From Flavobacterium okayamense (GTDB lineage Bacteria > Bacteroidota > Bacteroidia > Flavobacteriales > Flavobacteriaceae): a stretch of DNA of 64,000 bases. The position numbers and the translations under genes were made by a program. Position 1 is the first letter of the stretch. Every line of letters begins with the position of its first letter. Shown here piece after piece: positions 28,393 through 37,870 of the stretch. The stretch is from NCBI RefSeq assembly GCF_019702945.1, contig NZ_AP024749.1, forward strand, positions 1,302,001-1,366,000, read 5' to 3'. Below the pieces are notes generated by a model. It was not told the DNA's origin. It saw nothing but the letters and a program-made list of their open reading frames with translations, and ran no database searches.

Positions 28393-29115
28393 CTAATTAA
28401 ACTTTGATTGTAAATCAATCGCCTTTGGAAATAAAATGTTATTTTCAAGATGAATATGAGTATGTAAATCTTGTTCAAACTCTTCTAACATTTGGAAAGT
28501 AACTTTATATGTGCTGCAAGCATCTGCAGGTGGATTATAATTATTTGATAGAGCTTTAATTTTTTCATAACGCTCCCCTTCATTTTCATGTTCATGTTTC
28601 ATCATAGCAATTGGATTTTCAACAGAACCAAAACCAGGCATTTCAAGCGTAGTATTTTTTTTATTTGCTGAAACCATATTCTTTATAAATGGGAAAAGAA
28701 TTAATTCTTCTTTTTTCATATGTTGAGCTAATTCTCCTGCTCCTTGATAAAAAAGTTTATTAATTTCAAATAATTCAGGATGTTTTGTACCATGCACTTT
28801 TGTAAGTTTGTCTAAAAACGCTAACAATACAGGCGTTTTTTCTTCTACATAACGATGGTGTTTTTTCTCAATATAATCAATTAACAAATCTAATTCCCAT
28901 GATTTAAAATCAATTTCTTGATTGTTAATGTTTGCCGTCACACGTTCTAATTCGTCCAAAAGCGCATATTTATCGATCCCTTTTTTTGTACATACTTCAT
29001 CTATTGTTCTATTTCCTTTACAGCAAAAATCAATACCTAATTGACTAAAAACACCTGCTGTTCTAAAATCATTAGCTACAATATCTCCTATAGTTTTATT
29101 ATTATCTATTACCAT
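28393..29115 (-). CDS. ric: Di-iron iron-sulfur cluster repair protein (RIC/ScdA/YtfE)
   Basis: 240 aa. An N-terminal DUF542/ScdA_N domain with VFSQLGIDFCCKGNRTIDEVC is followed by a hemerythrin domain whose metal-binding residues are seen in EKKHHRYVEE, LAQHMKKEELILFPF, MMKHEHENEG and HTHIHLENNILFP. It repairs Fe-S clusters damaged by NO. It is divergent from norC and shares one Crp/Fnr box with it. Confidence 0.95.
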   Translation of the reverse strand: MVIDNNKTIGDIVANDFRTAGVFSQLGIDFCCKGNRTIDEVCTKKGIDKYALLDELERVTANINNQEIDFKSWELDLLIDYIEKKHHRYVEEKTPVLLAFLDKLTKVHGTKHPELFEINKLFYQGAGELAQHMKKEELILFPFIKNMVSANKKNTTLEMPGFGSVENPIAMMKHEHENEGERYEKIKALSNNYNPPADACSTYKVTFQMLEEFEQDLHTHIHLENNILFPKAIDLQSKFN

Positions 29116-29142
29116 ATTTTTTATTTATATAAGATTAAAGGA

Positions 29143-29216
29143 CAAAATTATCTTTAATTATTTTGTTTATCTATGATTCAAATCATATTAAAAATTATTT
29201 AATGATGTTTATTTTG
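29143..29216. promoter_or_regulatory. Shared Crp/Fnr box of ric and norC
   Basis: ATGATTCAAATCAT (core 29174-29185) is centred exactly 33 bp from a perfect minus-strand -7 box TAATTTTG (29143-29150) for ric. It is also 33 bp from a weaker plus-strand -7 box TTATTTTG (29209-29216) for norC. One dimer could activate both divergent promoters. Confidence 0.8.
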
Positions 29217-29272
29217 CAATAAATAAAAAAGGATAAAAATATCCTTCATAATTTCTAACTAACACCTAAAAT

Positions 29273-29704
29273 ATGTTATCAAAATCACAAGCACGAGCAT
29301 TTTTTTTAGGAGGAACTGTAGTAACCTTTTTAGTCTTTATAGGCTTAACCGTTTATTCGTTCATGCCTAAAAATGATCAAACTTATCATGATAAGATTGA
29401 TGCAAAAGTTATTCGAGGAAAGGAAATTTGGGAATCGAATAATTGTATGGGTTGTCATACCATACTTGGGGAAGGAGGCTATTATGCTCCTGAACTTACA
29501 AAAGTAATCGAACGTCGAGGCGAAGGTTATGTAAAAGCAGTTTTACAATCACCTGTACCGTGGGCACCGAAAGGACGAAAAATGGTAAAATATCAAATGA
29601 ACGATGCCGATGCAGAAGCTATGATTGCTTACTTTAAATGGATTGGTAATATAGATTTGAATGGTTTCGACCGTGTAGTATCACCTTTAGCGAAAGATAA
29701 ATAA
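29273..29704 (+). CDS. norC: Nitric oxide reductase cytochrome c subunit
   Basis: 143 aa. An N-terminal membrane anchor (residues 9-30) and a periplasmic monoheme domain with CMGCH at 58-62, then LGEGGYYAPELTKV and WAPKGRKMVKYQM (distal Met). It passes electrons to NorB. The next gene, norB, starts 22 bp downstream. Confidence 0.95.
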   Translation: MLSKSQARAFFLGGTVVTFLVFIGLTVYSFMPKNDQTYHDKIDAKVIRGKEIWESNNCMGCHTILGEGGYYAPELTKVIERRGEGYVKAVLQSPVPWAPKGRKMVKYQMNDADAEAMIAYFKWIGNIDLNGFDRVVSPLAKDK

Positions 29705-29725
29705 TAATCCAAAAAATATAGAAAG

Positions 29726-31060
29726 ATGAAATATAAATCACAAAAAGTAGCGTATTGGTTCTTTGGATTGTGTATGTTATTATTTGCATTACAAATTATC
29801 TACGGTTTTATAATGGGCTTTGCCCGTATTGGAATGGATGGTCTTCACGATTTTATACCGTTCAATACAGCGAGAGCCGTTCACACAAATTTATTAGTAG
29901 TTTGGTTGTTAACTGGTTTTATGGGGGCAGCTTATTACATTATTCCTGAAGAAGCACAACGCGAATTAATCAGCGTAAAATGGGCGTATGTTCAGTTAAT
30001 TTCCTTAGCTGTTGTTGGTGTTTTAGCCATCGTTGGCTATCATTTTAATATTTGGGAAGGAAGAAAATTTCTTGAGATTCCAAGAGAATTAGACTTTTTA
30101 GTTGTCGTAAATGTACTATTGTTTTTAGGACTAATTTTAGGGACACTCTTTAAAGCAGAAAGACGAACAACAACTGCTTTAGTACTCTCAATGGGATTGC
30201 TTTTTGCAGCCTTGTTGTATTTACCAGGAATGATTTGGTTCGATAGCCAAGTAACCGATTCATTTTTTCGTTGGTGGGTAGTTCACTTGTGGGTAGAAGG
30301 TGTATGGGAATTGATTATGGGCGGTATTTTATCGTACTTATTAATCAAATTAACCGGAGTTGACCGTGAGGTTATTGAAAAATGGTTATATGTAATTGTA
30401 GGTTTAACTTTCCTTTCAGGTTTATTAGGAACAGGACATCACTATTATTATATCGGAGTAAACAAAATTTGGTTAATTGTCGGTGGAATCTTTTCGGCAT
30501 TAGAACCGTTAGCATTCTTAGCAATGGCATTATTTGCAGTATATATGTATAGAAAAGGTGAAAAATCGCATCCAAATAAAATTGCTTTATTCTGGACAAT
30601 TGGTGCTTCAATTGTATCTTTCATTGGAGCTGGATTATTAGGATTTGCGCATACTTTACCACAAACAAATATTTATACACACGGAACATTAGTAACCGCT
30701 ATGCACGGACACTATGCGTTTTGGGGAGCTTATGCTATGATTGTTTTAGCAATTATTAGTTATGCACTTCCAAATATAACAGGGCGTAAATTATACGATA
30801 GCACAAGAGGTCATATGGCATTTTGGTTGTCAAATATCGGAATGTTAGGAATGACTGTAGCCTTTGGTGTTGCTGGTGTTGCTCAAGTATACATGGAACG
30901 TAAAATGAAAATGGATTTCATGGATGTACAAAACGAAATCAGTATTCACTTTGTAGTATTGTTGCTTTGTGCCACATTATTTACAACCGGAATTACCTTA
31001 TACATCTTAGAGTTTATCAAATATGGTAAACCTACAGATGAAGCTCTAGTAAAAGAATAG
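29726..31060 (+). CDS. norB: Nitric oxide reductase catalytic subunit
   Basis: 444 aa with 12 helices of the heme-copper oxidase superfamily. Heme and FeB ligands are all visible: His53 (heme b), His187 with Glu191 in VVHLWVEGVWE, His238-His239 in GTGHHYYYIG, Glu260, His327 (heme b3) and His329 (heme b) in AMHGHYAFWG. It reduces two NO to N2O. This intact set is the reference for the divergent paralogue at 51.6 kb. Confidence 0.95.
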   Translation: MKYKSQKVAYWFFGLCMLLFALQIIYGFIMGFARIGMDGLHDFIPFNTARAVHTNLLVVWLLTGFMGAAYYIIPEEAQRELISVKWAYVQLISLAVVGVLAIVGYHFNIWEGRKFLEIPRELDFLVVVNVLLFLGLILGTLFKAERRTTTALVLSMGLLFAALLYLPGMIWFDSQVTDSFFRWWVVHLWVEGVWELIMGGILSYLLIKLTGVDREVIEKWLYVIVGLTFLSGLLGTGHHYYYIGVNKIWLIVGGIFSALEPLAFLAMALFAVYMYRKGEKSHPNKIALFWTIGASIVSFIGAGLLGFAHTLPQTNIYTHGTLVTAMHGHYAFWGAYAMIVLAIISYALPNITGRKLYDSTRGHMAFWLSNIGMLGMTVAFGVAGVAQVYMERKMKMDFMDVQNEISIHFVVLLLCATLFTTGITLYILEFIKYGKPTDEALVKE

Positions 31061-31107
31061 TAAAGGTTAGTTTTTAATCTTTGATTAGCGTTTAATAACT
31101 AACCCTG

Positions 31108-31160
31108 CCGAAACCAATTGCCCAGAGTTGTCACTGCCCGCTTTTGGTTTCGGTTTTTTT
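31108..31160 (+). terminator. Long-loop hairpin with T run between norB and norQ
   Basis: CCGAAACCAA (31108-31117) pairs with TTGGTTTCGG (31144-31153), followed by seven T. The 26-nt loop is richer in GC than its surroundings. It could end part of the norCB transcripts and lower norQD expression. Confidence 0.6.
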
Positions 31161-31174
31161 AAAAATAAATTGCC

Positions 31175-31960
31175 ATGAAAGTAGCTGAAAAAACCATTTT
31201 TTACAAAGCAGTTTGCTCTGAAATTGAAATTTTTAATCAAATCAACCAATTGCGATTGCCTTTATTATTGAAAGGACCAACAGGCTCTGGAAAATCTCGA
31301 TTTATCGAATATATGGCAAATGAAGTTAACAAAACATTAGTCACTGTAAGTTGTCACGAGGAAACTTCTGCAACCGATTTAATAGGACGTTTTATTATTA
31401 AAGGAAGTGAAACGGTTTGGATTGACGGACCATTATCTATCGCTGTAAAAAACGGTTATATTTTATATCTAGATGAAGTTGCCGAAGCACGTCCAGATGT
31501 TATTGTAGCCATTCACTCTTTAACCGATCATAGAAGGGAACTTTTTATTGATAAATTAGGTGAAACCATTAGGGCACATTCTGATTTTCTACTAGTAGCC
31601 TCTTTCAATCCAGGATATCAAAAAGGTTTTAAAGAATTAAAACCTTCAACACGTCAGCGTTTTGTTGCGCTTTCATTCGATTATCCAAAGCCTAAAATTG
31701 AAGCAGAAATTTTAGTGAATGAAACAGGAATTCAAGCAGATATTGCTCAAAAATTAGTCGCAATCGGAACTAAAATCAGAAATCTTACCGAATTAGGGCT
31801 AACCGAAACCGTTTCCACTCGATTATTAGTGGACGCCGCGAAACTTATCAATAACGGATTACCAAAACGATTAGCCGTTCACGTTGCCGTTGTTGAACCT
31901 TTAACAGATGAGCAAGAAACCATTCAAGCTTTAAACGATTTGTGCGATTTAATGATTTAA
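31175..31960 (+). CDS. norQ: NorQ/CbbQ-type MoxR AAA+ ATPase
   Basis: 261 aa. Walker A GPTGSGKS is at residues 34-41 and Walker B is YILYLDEVAEA; FNPGYQKGFKELKPSTRQRF is typical of the NorQ/NirQ/CbbQ group. With NorD it is needed for insertion of the non-heme iron and activation of NorB. It is 11 bp before norD. Confidence 0.93.
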   Translation: MKVAEKTIFYKAVCSEIEIFNQINQLRLPLLLKGPTGSGKSRFIEYMANEVNKTLVTVSCHEETSATDLIGRFIIKGSETVWIDGPLSIAVKNGYILYLDEVAEARPDVIVAIHSLTDHRRELFIDKLGETIRAHSDFLLVASFNPGYQKGFKELKPSTRQRFVALSFDYPKPKIEAEILVNETGIQADIAQKLVAIGTKIRNLTELGLTETVSTRLLVDAAKLINNGLPKRLAVHVAVVEPLTDEQETIQALNDLCDLMI

Positions 31961-31971
31961 AGATTTGAGAT

Positions 31972-33738
31972 ATGGGCTTAGAATTAGACGAGATTATCTA
32001 TAAAAGAGTACTCAAGTACTTTAAAAATAAACGACTCAATGATGCCGAAATTCTGAGCCGTCAAATCAACTTATCTGATATCAAACCGCGATTGACTCTT
32101 TTTGCAAGAGCGATTTGTGGTGCGCCAATCGAAATTTTTCCAGCCGAACGAGAAGGTGGTTATAAAAACAAAAACTTCTTTCTTCCAATAAATTGTTCGC
32201 TTTTTCCAACAAAAGAGGAAAATCTGAAATTTTATTTTTTCAGAACGGTGTATTTGAGTATTCAGAAACAACTGAATTTGAATTGGGATAACCAAGATAA
32301 TTCACCAGAACTTTCTTTGGAAAAAGCCTTTGAAACAGCGCCATTAGTCATTGGTGAAATGTTTGAAAAATATCCATCCATGCAAGAGTTTTATTATGAT
32401 GCGGTTCCAAAATTACCCGTTAATAAAAAAGACCAATCCATTGATTATTCTTGGCTGTACGGAAAATGGATGAAAAACACTCAAGAAATTGAAGATGAAA
32501 ATGTGTTACAAAACTTTGATGACAATACTAAGAAAATAAAAAATAATGTTGTAGCCGAAACTACGCTTCATGCAAAAGCTGTTGAAGAAATTGAGTCGCT
32601 TACTATTGACAAAAAACAACAAGAAGATTATGTGCTTATGCACAGTTTCGAGAAAATTGAAACTGCAGAAGAATTCAACGGAAATTGGCGCGATTTTGAT
32701 GGAAAAGATGATTTAAAAGATCATCAAGAAGCCTTGGAAGAAATGAACATGAAGTTTACGGTTCGGGTTGATGATATGGTGCATTCTGTATATCAAGCAG
32801 ATTTTGTTGAAAACACTTCTATAGCCGAAAGTGCTGAAATAGATGAAAAGGGTTTTCATTTAAAATACGACGAGTGGGATTTTAAAAAACGAAAATACTT
32901 AACAGATTTCTGTAAAGTATATCCGAAAACCCAACTTAAAACACATTCGCCTTATTATAAAAACACGATGGCGAAGTACAAAACCACTTTAAATGGTTTA
33001 CGAAAAATGCTGACCAGTGTCAATAATAAAATGCAGCAACAACGAAGACAATCACAAGGTGACGCTTTCGATTTAGATGCATTAACCGATTTATATACCG
33101 ACATTCATTCTGGAAAATCGCCAGACGAACGCATTTATTTATCTCAAAGAAAGAAAGATAAAGACCTTACTATTTTGGTTTTGCTAGATATTAGTCTTTC
33201 AAGCGATGGTTATGCCGCAGGAAATCGTGTGATTGATGTAGAAAAAGAAGTTTCCATTTTATTTGGGGAAATCCTGCACGAGTTCGATATCGATTTTGCT
33301 ATTGACGGATTTTATTCCAAAACTAGAAATTTCACAACTTATCTCACTTTGAAAGATTTCAACGAAAGTTGGAACAAAGCCAAACATAAAATCGGAGCTG
33401 TTGAGCCTAATGGATATACTCGAATTGGTCCCGCTTTACGTCACGCTGGAGCAAGAATGGATCAATTGGATGCTAAAAATAAATGGATTATCGTGCTTTC
33501 CGATGGAAAACCAAACGATTACGATAAATACGAAGGACAACATGGCATTCAAGATATTAAACAAGCATTACGAGAATTGAACGAGCGAAAAATTAATTCG
33601 TATGCCTTAGCTATTGAAGCACAAGCCAAATATTATTTACCGCAAATGTTCGGTCAAAATCATTATCAAATACTAACATCTCCCGTAGCTTTACTAAAAT
33701 CATTAGTAAAACTATATGAGAAAATCAAACATCAATAA
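31972..33738 (+). CDS. norD: NorD-type von Willebrand A domain protein
   Basis: 588 aa. The C-terminal vWA domain carries a MIDAS motif DISLSSDG from Asp406, plus TRIGPALRHAG and IIVLSDGKPNDYDKYEG. The N-terminal half is charged and helical, as in NorD/CbbO. It works with NorQ in NorB maturation; the two genes are adjacent. Confidence 0.93.
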   Translation: MGLELDEIIYKRVLKYFKNKRLNDAEILSRQINLSDIKPRLTLFARAICGAPIEIFPAEREGGYKNKNFFLPINCSLFPTKEENLKFYFFRTVYLSIQKQLNLNWDNQDNSPELSLEKAFETAPLVIGEMFEKYPSMQEFYYDAVPKLPVNKKDQSIDYSWLYGKWMKNTQEIEDENVLQNFDDNTKKIKNNVVAETTLHAKAVEEIESLTIDKKQQEDYVLMHSFEKIETAEEFNGNWRDFDGKDDLKDHQEALEEMNMKFTVRVDDMVHSVYQADFVENTSIAESAEIDEKGFHLKYDEWDFKKRKYLTDFCKVYPKTQLKTHSPYYKNTMAKYKTTLNGLRKMLTSVNNKMQQQRRQSQGDAFDLDALTDLYTDIHSGKSPDERIYLSQRKKDKDLTILVLLDISLSSDGYAAGNRVIDVEKEVSILFGEILHEFDIDFAIDGFYSKTRNFTTYLTLKDFNESWNKAKHKIGAVEPNGYTRIGPALRHAGARMDQLDAKNKWIIVLSDGKPNDYDKYEGQHGIQDIKQALRELNERKINSYALAIEAQAKYYLPQMFGQNHYQILTSPVALLKSLVKLYEKIKHQ

Positions 33739-33739
33739 A

Positions 33740-34708
33740 ATGTCAACATCAGAAACACATACAAAAGTGATTGAAGGACATCCTATTCATACTTATTTTG
33801 TAGAAACCGATTTGATTCATCAATTATTAGAAGAATTAAATAGTATTAATCCAAAAGAAGAATTTCAGAAATTTTATAACATTTTCAATCATTTAGCAAC
33901 TGTTGAAAGACGATTTGAACGAAAAGAAAATCAATTATTTCCGTTTTTAGAACAAAAAGGCTGGACAGGACCTTCTCGAAATATGTGGTCGTTTCACGAT
34001 ACGATTAGAGAAATGTTTCGAATTGTTAGAAAAAATTTAGAAGACCAAGATTTTACTTCAGCCAAGCATAATACCAATTTGATTTCTCAAAATTTATATC
34101 GTCTATTAGAAGTAGAAGAAAACGTTTTATTTCCGAATGCTTTAGAAATGTTATCAGATGAAGATTGGATAAAAATGCGAAAAGGTGAAGACGAAATTGG
34201 TTGGATGTTGACAGAAACTCCACCAAAATTTCCAAAAGAATCAGAATACATTCATCCTTCTCAAAATACAGAATGCAGAACCGATGTGGTTTTCAACGAA
34301 AACGCAACGCATTACGATGAAGGCTTTATGACTGTTGAACAAGTGAACTTACTATTCAAAACATTACCAATTGATTTAACGTATGTAGATGAAAACGATA
34401 AAGTAATTTTCTACAATCGCGGTGAAGAACGTGTTTTTCCGAGAAGTGCTGGAATTATTGGTAGAGAAGTTCGTTTTTGTCATCCGCCTAAAAGTGTGGA
34501 TACTGTTTTGCAAATTTTAGAAGCGTTTAGAAAAGGCGAACAAAACGAAGCTTCTTTCTGGATTAACTACAAAGAGCGTCTGATTTACATTCGTTATTTC
34601 GCAGTTCATGATGCTCAGAAACATTACAAAGGCGTAATCGAAATGTCACAAGATATTACCGACATCAAGCAAATTAATGGAGAAAAAAGATTGTTAGAAT
34701 GGAGATAA
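33740..34708 (+). CDS. Hemerythrin-like (DUF438 type) plus PAS domain protein
   Basis: 322 aa; ATG 33740 (MSTSETHTKVIEGHPIHTYF), one base after the norD stop, is preferred to an upstream ATG inside norD. The N-terminal half has hemerythrin-type residues (GHPIHTYFVETDL, ERKENQLFPFLEQ, SFHDTIREMF, EVEENVLFPNAL). The C-terminal half is a PAS domain (LPIDLTYVDENDKVIFYNRG, GREVRFCHPPKSVDTVL). There is no output kinase. Family members may sense or scavenge O2 or NO, and the nor-operon position favours NO. Confidence 0.8.
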   Translation: MSTSETHTKVIEGHPIHTYFVETDLIHQLLEELNSINPKEEFQKFYNIFNHLATVERRFERKENQLFPFLEQKGWTGPSRNMWSFHDTIREMFRIVRKNLEDQDFTSAKHNTNLISQNLYRLLEVEENVLFPNALEMLSDEDWIKMRKGEDEIGWMLTETPPKFPKESEYIHPSQNTECRTDVVFNENATHYDEGFMTVEQVNLLFKTLPIDLTYVDENDKVIFYNRGEERVFPRSAGIIGREVRFCHPPKSVDTVLQILEAFRKGEQNEASFWINYKERLIYIRYFAVHDAQKHYKGVIEMSQDITDIKQINGEKRLLEWR

Positions 34709-35271
34709 AAGAAAAATCAATATACTATCCGCCAGGGGGCATTTTAATTTGGATTATTACTTATTTGGAGCTTATCACTTTCGGAATGGCAATTTTAGCA
34801 TTAGCGTATTACGGTTCAGAAGAGCGTGAATTATTTCATAACAGTAGTTTAAAACTGAATAAAAAAATTGGAACAATAAATACGATTTTGTTGTTAACTA
34901 GTGGTTTTTTTGTAGCCAAAGGAATTCATTTTTTTAAAGCCGCTAATATCAAAAAGACGTTGTTTTATTTCAATTGTGCAATGGTTGGAGGTCTTGGATT
35001 TTTAGTTTTAAAATCATTTGAATATTACGAAAAATTAGACGCCGGATTACACATGGATTACAATTCGTTTTTTAGATTTTATTGGCTATTAACGGGTTTT
35101 CATTTTATACATGTAGTTGTTGGATTGGTAATTTTATTAGTAATTACGTTTTCCATTAGAAAAAAACAAACAGAAGCAACCTTTGAAAACATCGAAGCTA
35201 GCGCCAGTTTTTGGCACATGTGCGATTTAATTTGGTTGCTTTTATTTCCAGTACTTTATTTACTTTTTTAA
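34699..35271 (+). CDS. norE: NorE-like heme-copper oxidase subunit III
   Basis: 190 aa with five helices and conserved WIITYLELITFGMAIL, FRFYWLLTGFHFIHVVVGL, as in subunit III/NorE proteins. It overlaps the upstream gene by 10 nt. NorE is an accessory, non-catalytic membrane protein that improves NO reduction in some denitrifiers. Confidence 0.88.
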   Translation: MEIKEKSIYYPPGGILIWIITYLELITFGMAILALAYYGSEERELFHNSSLKLNKKIGTINTILLLTSGFFVAKGIHFFKAANIKKTLFYFNCAMVGGLGFLVLKSFEYYEKLDAGLHMDYNSFFRFYWLLTGFHFIHVVVGLVILLVITFSIRKKQTEATFENIEASASFWHMCDLIWLLLFPVLYLLF

Positions 35272-35281
35272 ATGATAGATT

Positions 35282-35521
35282 ATGAAAGATACAATTTCTT
35301 CTACGTTTATTTTGTTGTTGGCACTAACTGTAATTGCTGCTTTTTTAGCATTAAATGTAAGTGCAGAGATTATGGCAACAACGGTTGTGACTTTAGCTTT
35401 AATTAAGTTTTGGTTGGTAGCTTTTCAATTTATGGAATTAAAAAAAGCGCATCCTTTTTGGAAATATATGATTTTAGGTTTTGGTAGTTTAATGATGATA
35501 ATTTTGATCATTTTACTTTAA
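35282..35521 (+). CDS. Small membrane protein of the cytochrome oxidase subunit IV type
   Basis: 79 aa with three predicted helices (FILLLALTVIAAFLALNV, TVVTLALIKFWLVAFQFMEL, ILGFGSLMMIILIILL). The LIKFWLVAFQFMEL segment is typical of subunit IV-like (NorF position) proteins. It ends the nor operon, 10 bp after norE. Confidence 0.82.
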   Translation: MKDTISSTFILLLALTVIAAFLALNVSAEIMATTVVTLALIKFWLVAFQFMELKKAHPFWKYMILGFGSLMMIILIILL

Positions 35522-35533
35522 TGTTTTGAGTGA

Positions 35534-35576
35534 TGATAATAATCATATATCAAACTAACTAATTTAATTCTATTTG
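35534..35576 (+). promoter_or_regulatory. Crp/Fnr box of the 605-aa gene
   Basis: ATGATAATAATCAT (core 35534-35545) is centred 33 bp before TCTATTTG (35569-35576), a partial -7 box with intact TTTG. The spacing equals that of the nirK and nor promoters, putting the unassigned gene in the same regulon. Confidence 0.7.
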
Positions 35577-35621
35577 TAATTGGTTTTTATTAAGTAGATA
35601 GAAATTAACAATTAAAACAAT

Positions 35622-37439
35622 ATGACTTTACAACAAAACGTACACACTTTTCACATTCCTGTTATGGGATTGGCTTTTACTATTGATAGTCCAATACGTG
35701 TGGCACAATACGGAATTGATTCTGTAATTTCGATTATGGATGACGATTTGATTGAAAAAATGACTGCTTTTTATGCTAAAAAATTCAAGCAACCTTATGA
35801 AGAAATCTCGCAAAAAGTAGAAGATTTTAGAGCGATAAGAATTACCAATTATTTGAATTTACTCGATACAGTTGTTACTCAAAAGTTCGAAAGTTTCAAA
35901 TCTGAATTAATTGAAAAAAGAACCCAATTAGAAGATTTCATCGCCATTTTGCCAACAACATCAGAATTGAAACTCAAATTAGAACATTTAATCGATTCAA
36001 GAAAAAACAATATGGTGGAATTAAAAACAATTCTTGACCATCATTTTGCACCAGGAAGTATCGATGTGAATATCATGACTAAAATTGATAAAGATAATTT
36101 TAGTGAAGACGAACAATTGCCAGTAATTTATAACGATGCGCATGCCGCTTTACGAGGTTTTGTAAACAGTACCACAAATTCATCGATAGTTTTTTCTGCC
36201 GGAATGAACCCAAGATTGTATAGTTACATGGAAACTTTCGATGCATTTTACCCCAATGCAAACGGACAATTTCAAAAGAAAATCATTTTGAAAGTAAGCG
36301 ATTTTCGTTCGGCAATGATTCAAGGAAATTTTCTAGCTAAAAAAGGACTTTGGGTTTCTGAATATCGAATCGAATCGGGACTAAATTGTGGTGGTCACGC
36401 TTTTGCCACGGATGGATTTTTATTAGGTCCAATTTTAGAAGAATTCAAAAACAAAAAAGACGAGTTGATTCAATCGGCTTATTTGCTATTGATAAATGCT
36501 TTAACTTCAAAAAATAAGGAAGTACCAAACGAACCACCTATTTTAAAAATTACAGTTCAAGGTGGCGTAGGAACAGCAGAGGAACATCAGTTTTTATTAG
36601 ACCATTATCAAGTGGATGCTGTAGGTTGGGGCTCACCATTTCTTTTAGTTCCAGAAGCTACTTCAGTTGATGCTGAAACTAGAAAATTATTGGCTGATGC
36701 GAAAGAAAAAGATTTGTATTTGAGTAACATTTCGCCTTTGGGAGTTCCGTTCAATACGATTAAAGGCATGACAAATGATTTCTTTAAAAGCCAACGCATC
36801 GCTTCGGGAAAAGCAGGAAGTTCTTGTCCAAAGAAGTATTTAGCGTTAAGTAAAGAATACAAAAAAGAAGGCACTTGTACCGCATCTAAAAAACATCAAG
36901 ATAAGAAAATAGAAGAATTAGAAGCAAAACGCAATAGCATTACGTTCGAAGTTTACAACAAAGAATATAATTCAATTACAGAAAAATCATGTTTGTGTGT
37001 GGGATTAGCAAATGCAAGTCTTATCGAATTAGGAATTCCAATTAAGGGTCAAGCACAAGGCGTTGTGATTTGTCCTGGTCCAAATATGGCTTATTTTTCT
37101 AGAGAATTTTCATTGAAAGAGATGATTCAGCACATTTACGGCAAGAAGGAAATCGAAAAAAATACCAATAGACCTAATATGTTTGTGAAAGAATTAGGTT
37201 TGTATGTTTCCTATTTGTCCAACCAAATTAATGATGCTTTCGAAATAACACCCCAACAAATAAAAAAATGGGAGGCTTTTCAAAATAATTTAATTCAAGG
37301 GATTTCGTATTATGAAAGCTTGTTCAAAAATAAATTCATTCAAAGCGCAAACGAGATACAGAATGATCTTTTGGTTTTAAAAGAGAAATTAAATAATTTA
37401 CAATTAAACACATTTAAATATGGAAAAGCATCAATATAA
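35622..37439 (+). CDS. Unassigned 605-aa Cys-containing protein of the denitrification regulon
   Basis: I do not recognise a named family. The middle resembles a flavin or phosphate-binding TIM barrel of the nitronate monooxygenase/glutamate-synthase kind: SGLNCGGHAFATDG (Cys256, residues 252-265), KITVQGGVGTAEEHQFLL (309-326) and VDAVGWGSPFLLVPE. The C-terminal part has Cys402, Cys419, Cys457, Cys459 (CLC) and Cys484 (VICPGPNMA), a possible Fe-S or zinc site. There is no signal peptide, so it is cytosolic. Its own Crp/Fnr box and overlap with the OsmC gene tie it to nitrosative or anaerobic metabolism. A redox enzyme role is inference. Confidence 0.75.
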   Translation: MTLQQNVHTFHIPVMGLAFTIDSPIRVAQYGIDSVISIMDDDLIEKMTAFYAKKFKQPYEEISQKVEDFRAIRITNYLNLLDTVVTQKFESFKSELIEKRTQLEDFIAILPTTSELKLKLEHLIDSRKNNMVELKTILDHHFAPGSIDVNIMTKIDKDNFSEDEQLPVIYNDAHAALRGFVNSTTNSSIVFSAGMNPRLYSYMETFDAFYPNANGQFQKKIILKVSDFRSAMIQGNFLAKKGLWVSEYRIESGLNCGGHAFATDGFLLGPILEEFKNKKDELIQSAYLLLINALTSKNKEVPNEPPILKITVQGGVGTAEEHQFLLDHYQVDAVGWGSPFLLVPEATSVDAETRKLLADAKEKDLYLSNISPLGVPFNTIKGMTNDFFKSQRIASGKAGSSCPKKYLALSKEYKKEGTCTASKKHQDKKIEELEAKRNSITFEVYNKEYNSITEKSCLCVGLANASLIELGIPIKGQAQGVVICPGPNMAYFSREFSLKEMIQHIYGKKEIEKNTNRPNMFVKELGLYVSYLSNQINDAFEITPQQIKKWEAFQNNLIQGISYYESLFKNKFIQSANEIQNDLLVLKEKLNNLQLNTFKYGKASI

Positions 37440-37848
37440 TTTAGATTTAGAGTGGATTGGAGAGCGCAAAGGAGTACTTTCATCTCCTGAATTTTCATCT
37501 ACAATTGAAGTAGTAACACCGCCAGAATTCGATAAAGGAATTGCTGGATTTTGGTCGCCAGAACATTTATTTACTGCAGCAGTTCAAAGTTGTTTTATGA
37601 CTACTTTTTTAGCAATTGCCGATTTTTCAAAATTAGAAGTTTTAAATTTTAACTGTAAAGCAACAGGTATTCTAGAAAAAGTTGAAGATAAATTTCTCAT
37701 GACAGAAGTAATTTTAGAGCCTTCACTAAAATTAAAAAACAATGAAGAAAAAGAAAAGGCTAATAAAATCATCGCAAAAGCAGAAAAGGCATGTCTTATT
37801 TCTAATTCAATATTAACAAATGTTATTTTAAAAGAAACAAAATTCTAA
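37420..37848 (+). CDS. OsmC/Ohr-family peroxide reductase
   Basis: 142 aa. It has the family's two cysteines, in AAVQSCFMTTFLAIAD and KAEKACLISNSI, and a start overlapping the 605-aa gene by 20 nt in another frame. OsmC-type proteins reduce organic hydroperoxides with thiols. Translational coupling to the upstream gene suggests a joint role in handling reactive species. Confidence 0.88.
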   Translation: MEKHQYNLDLEWIGERKGVLSSPEFSSTIEVVTPPEFDKGIAGFWSPEHLFTAAVQSCFMTTFLAIADFSKLEVLNFNCKATGILEKVEDKFLMTEVILEPSLKLKNNEEKEKANKIIAKAEKACLISNSILTNVILKETKF

Positions 37849-37870
37849 ATTCAATTTCTTTTACTGTTTT

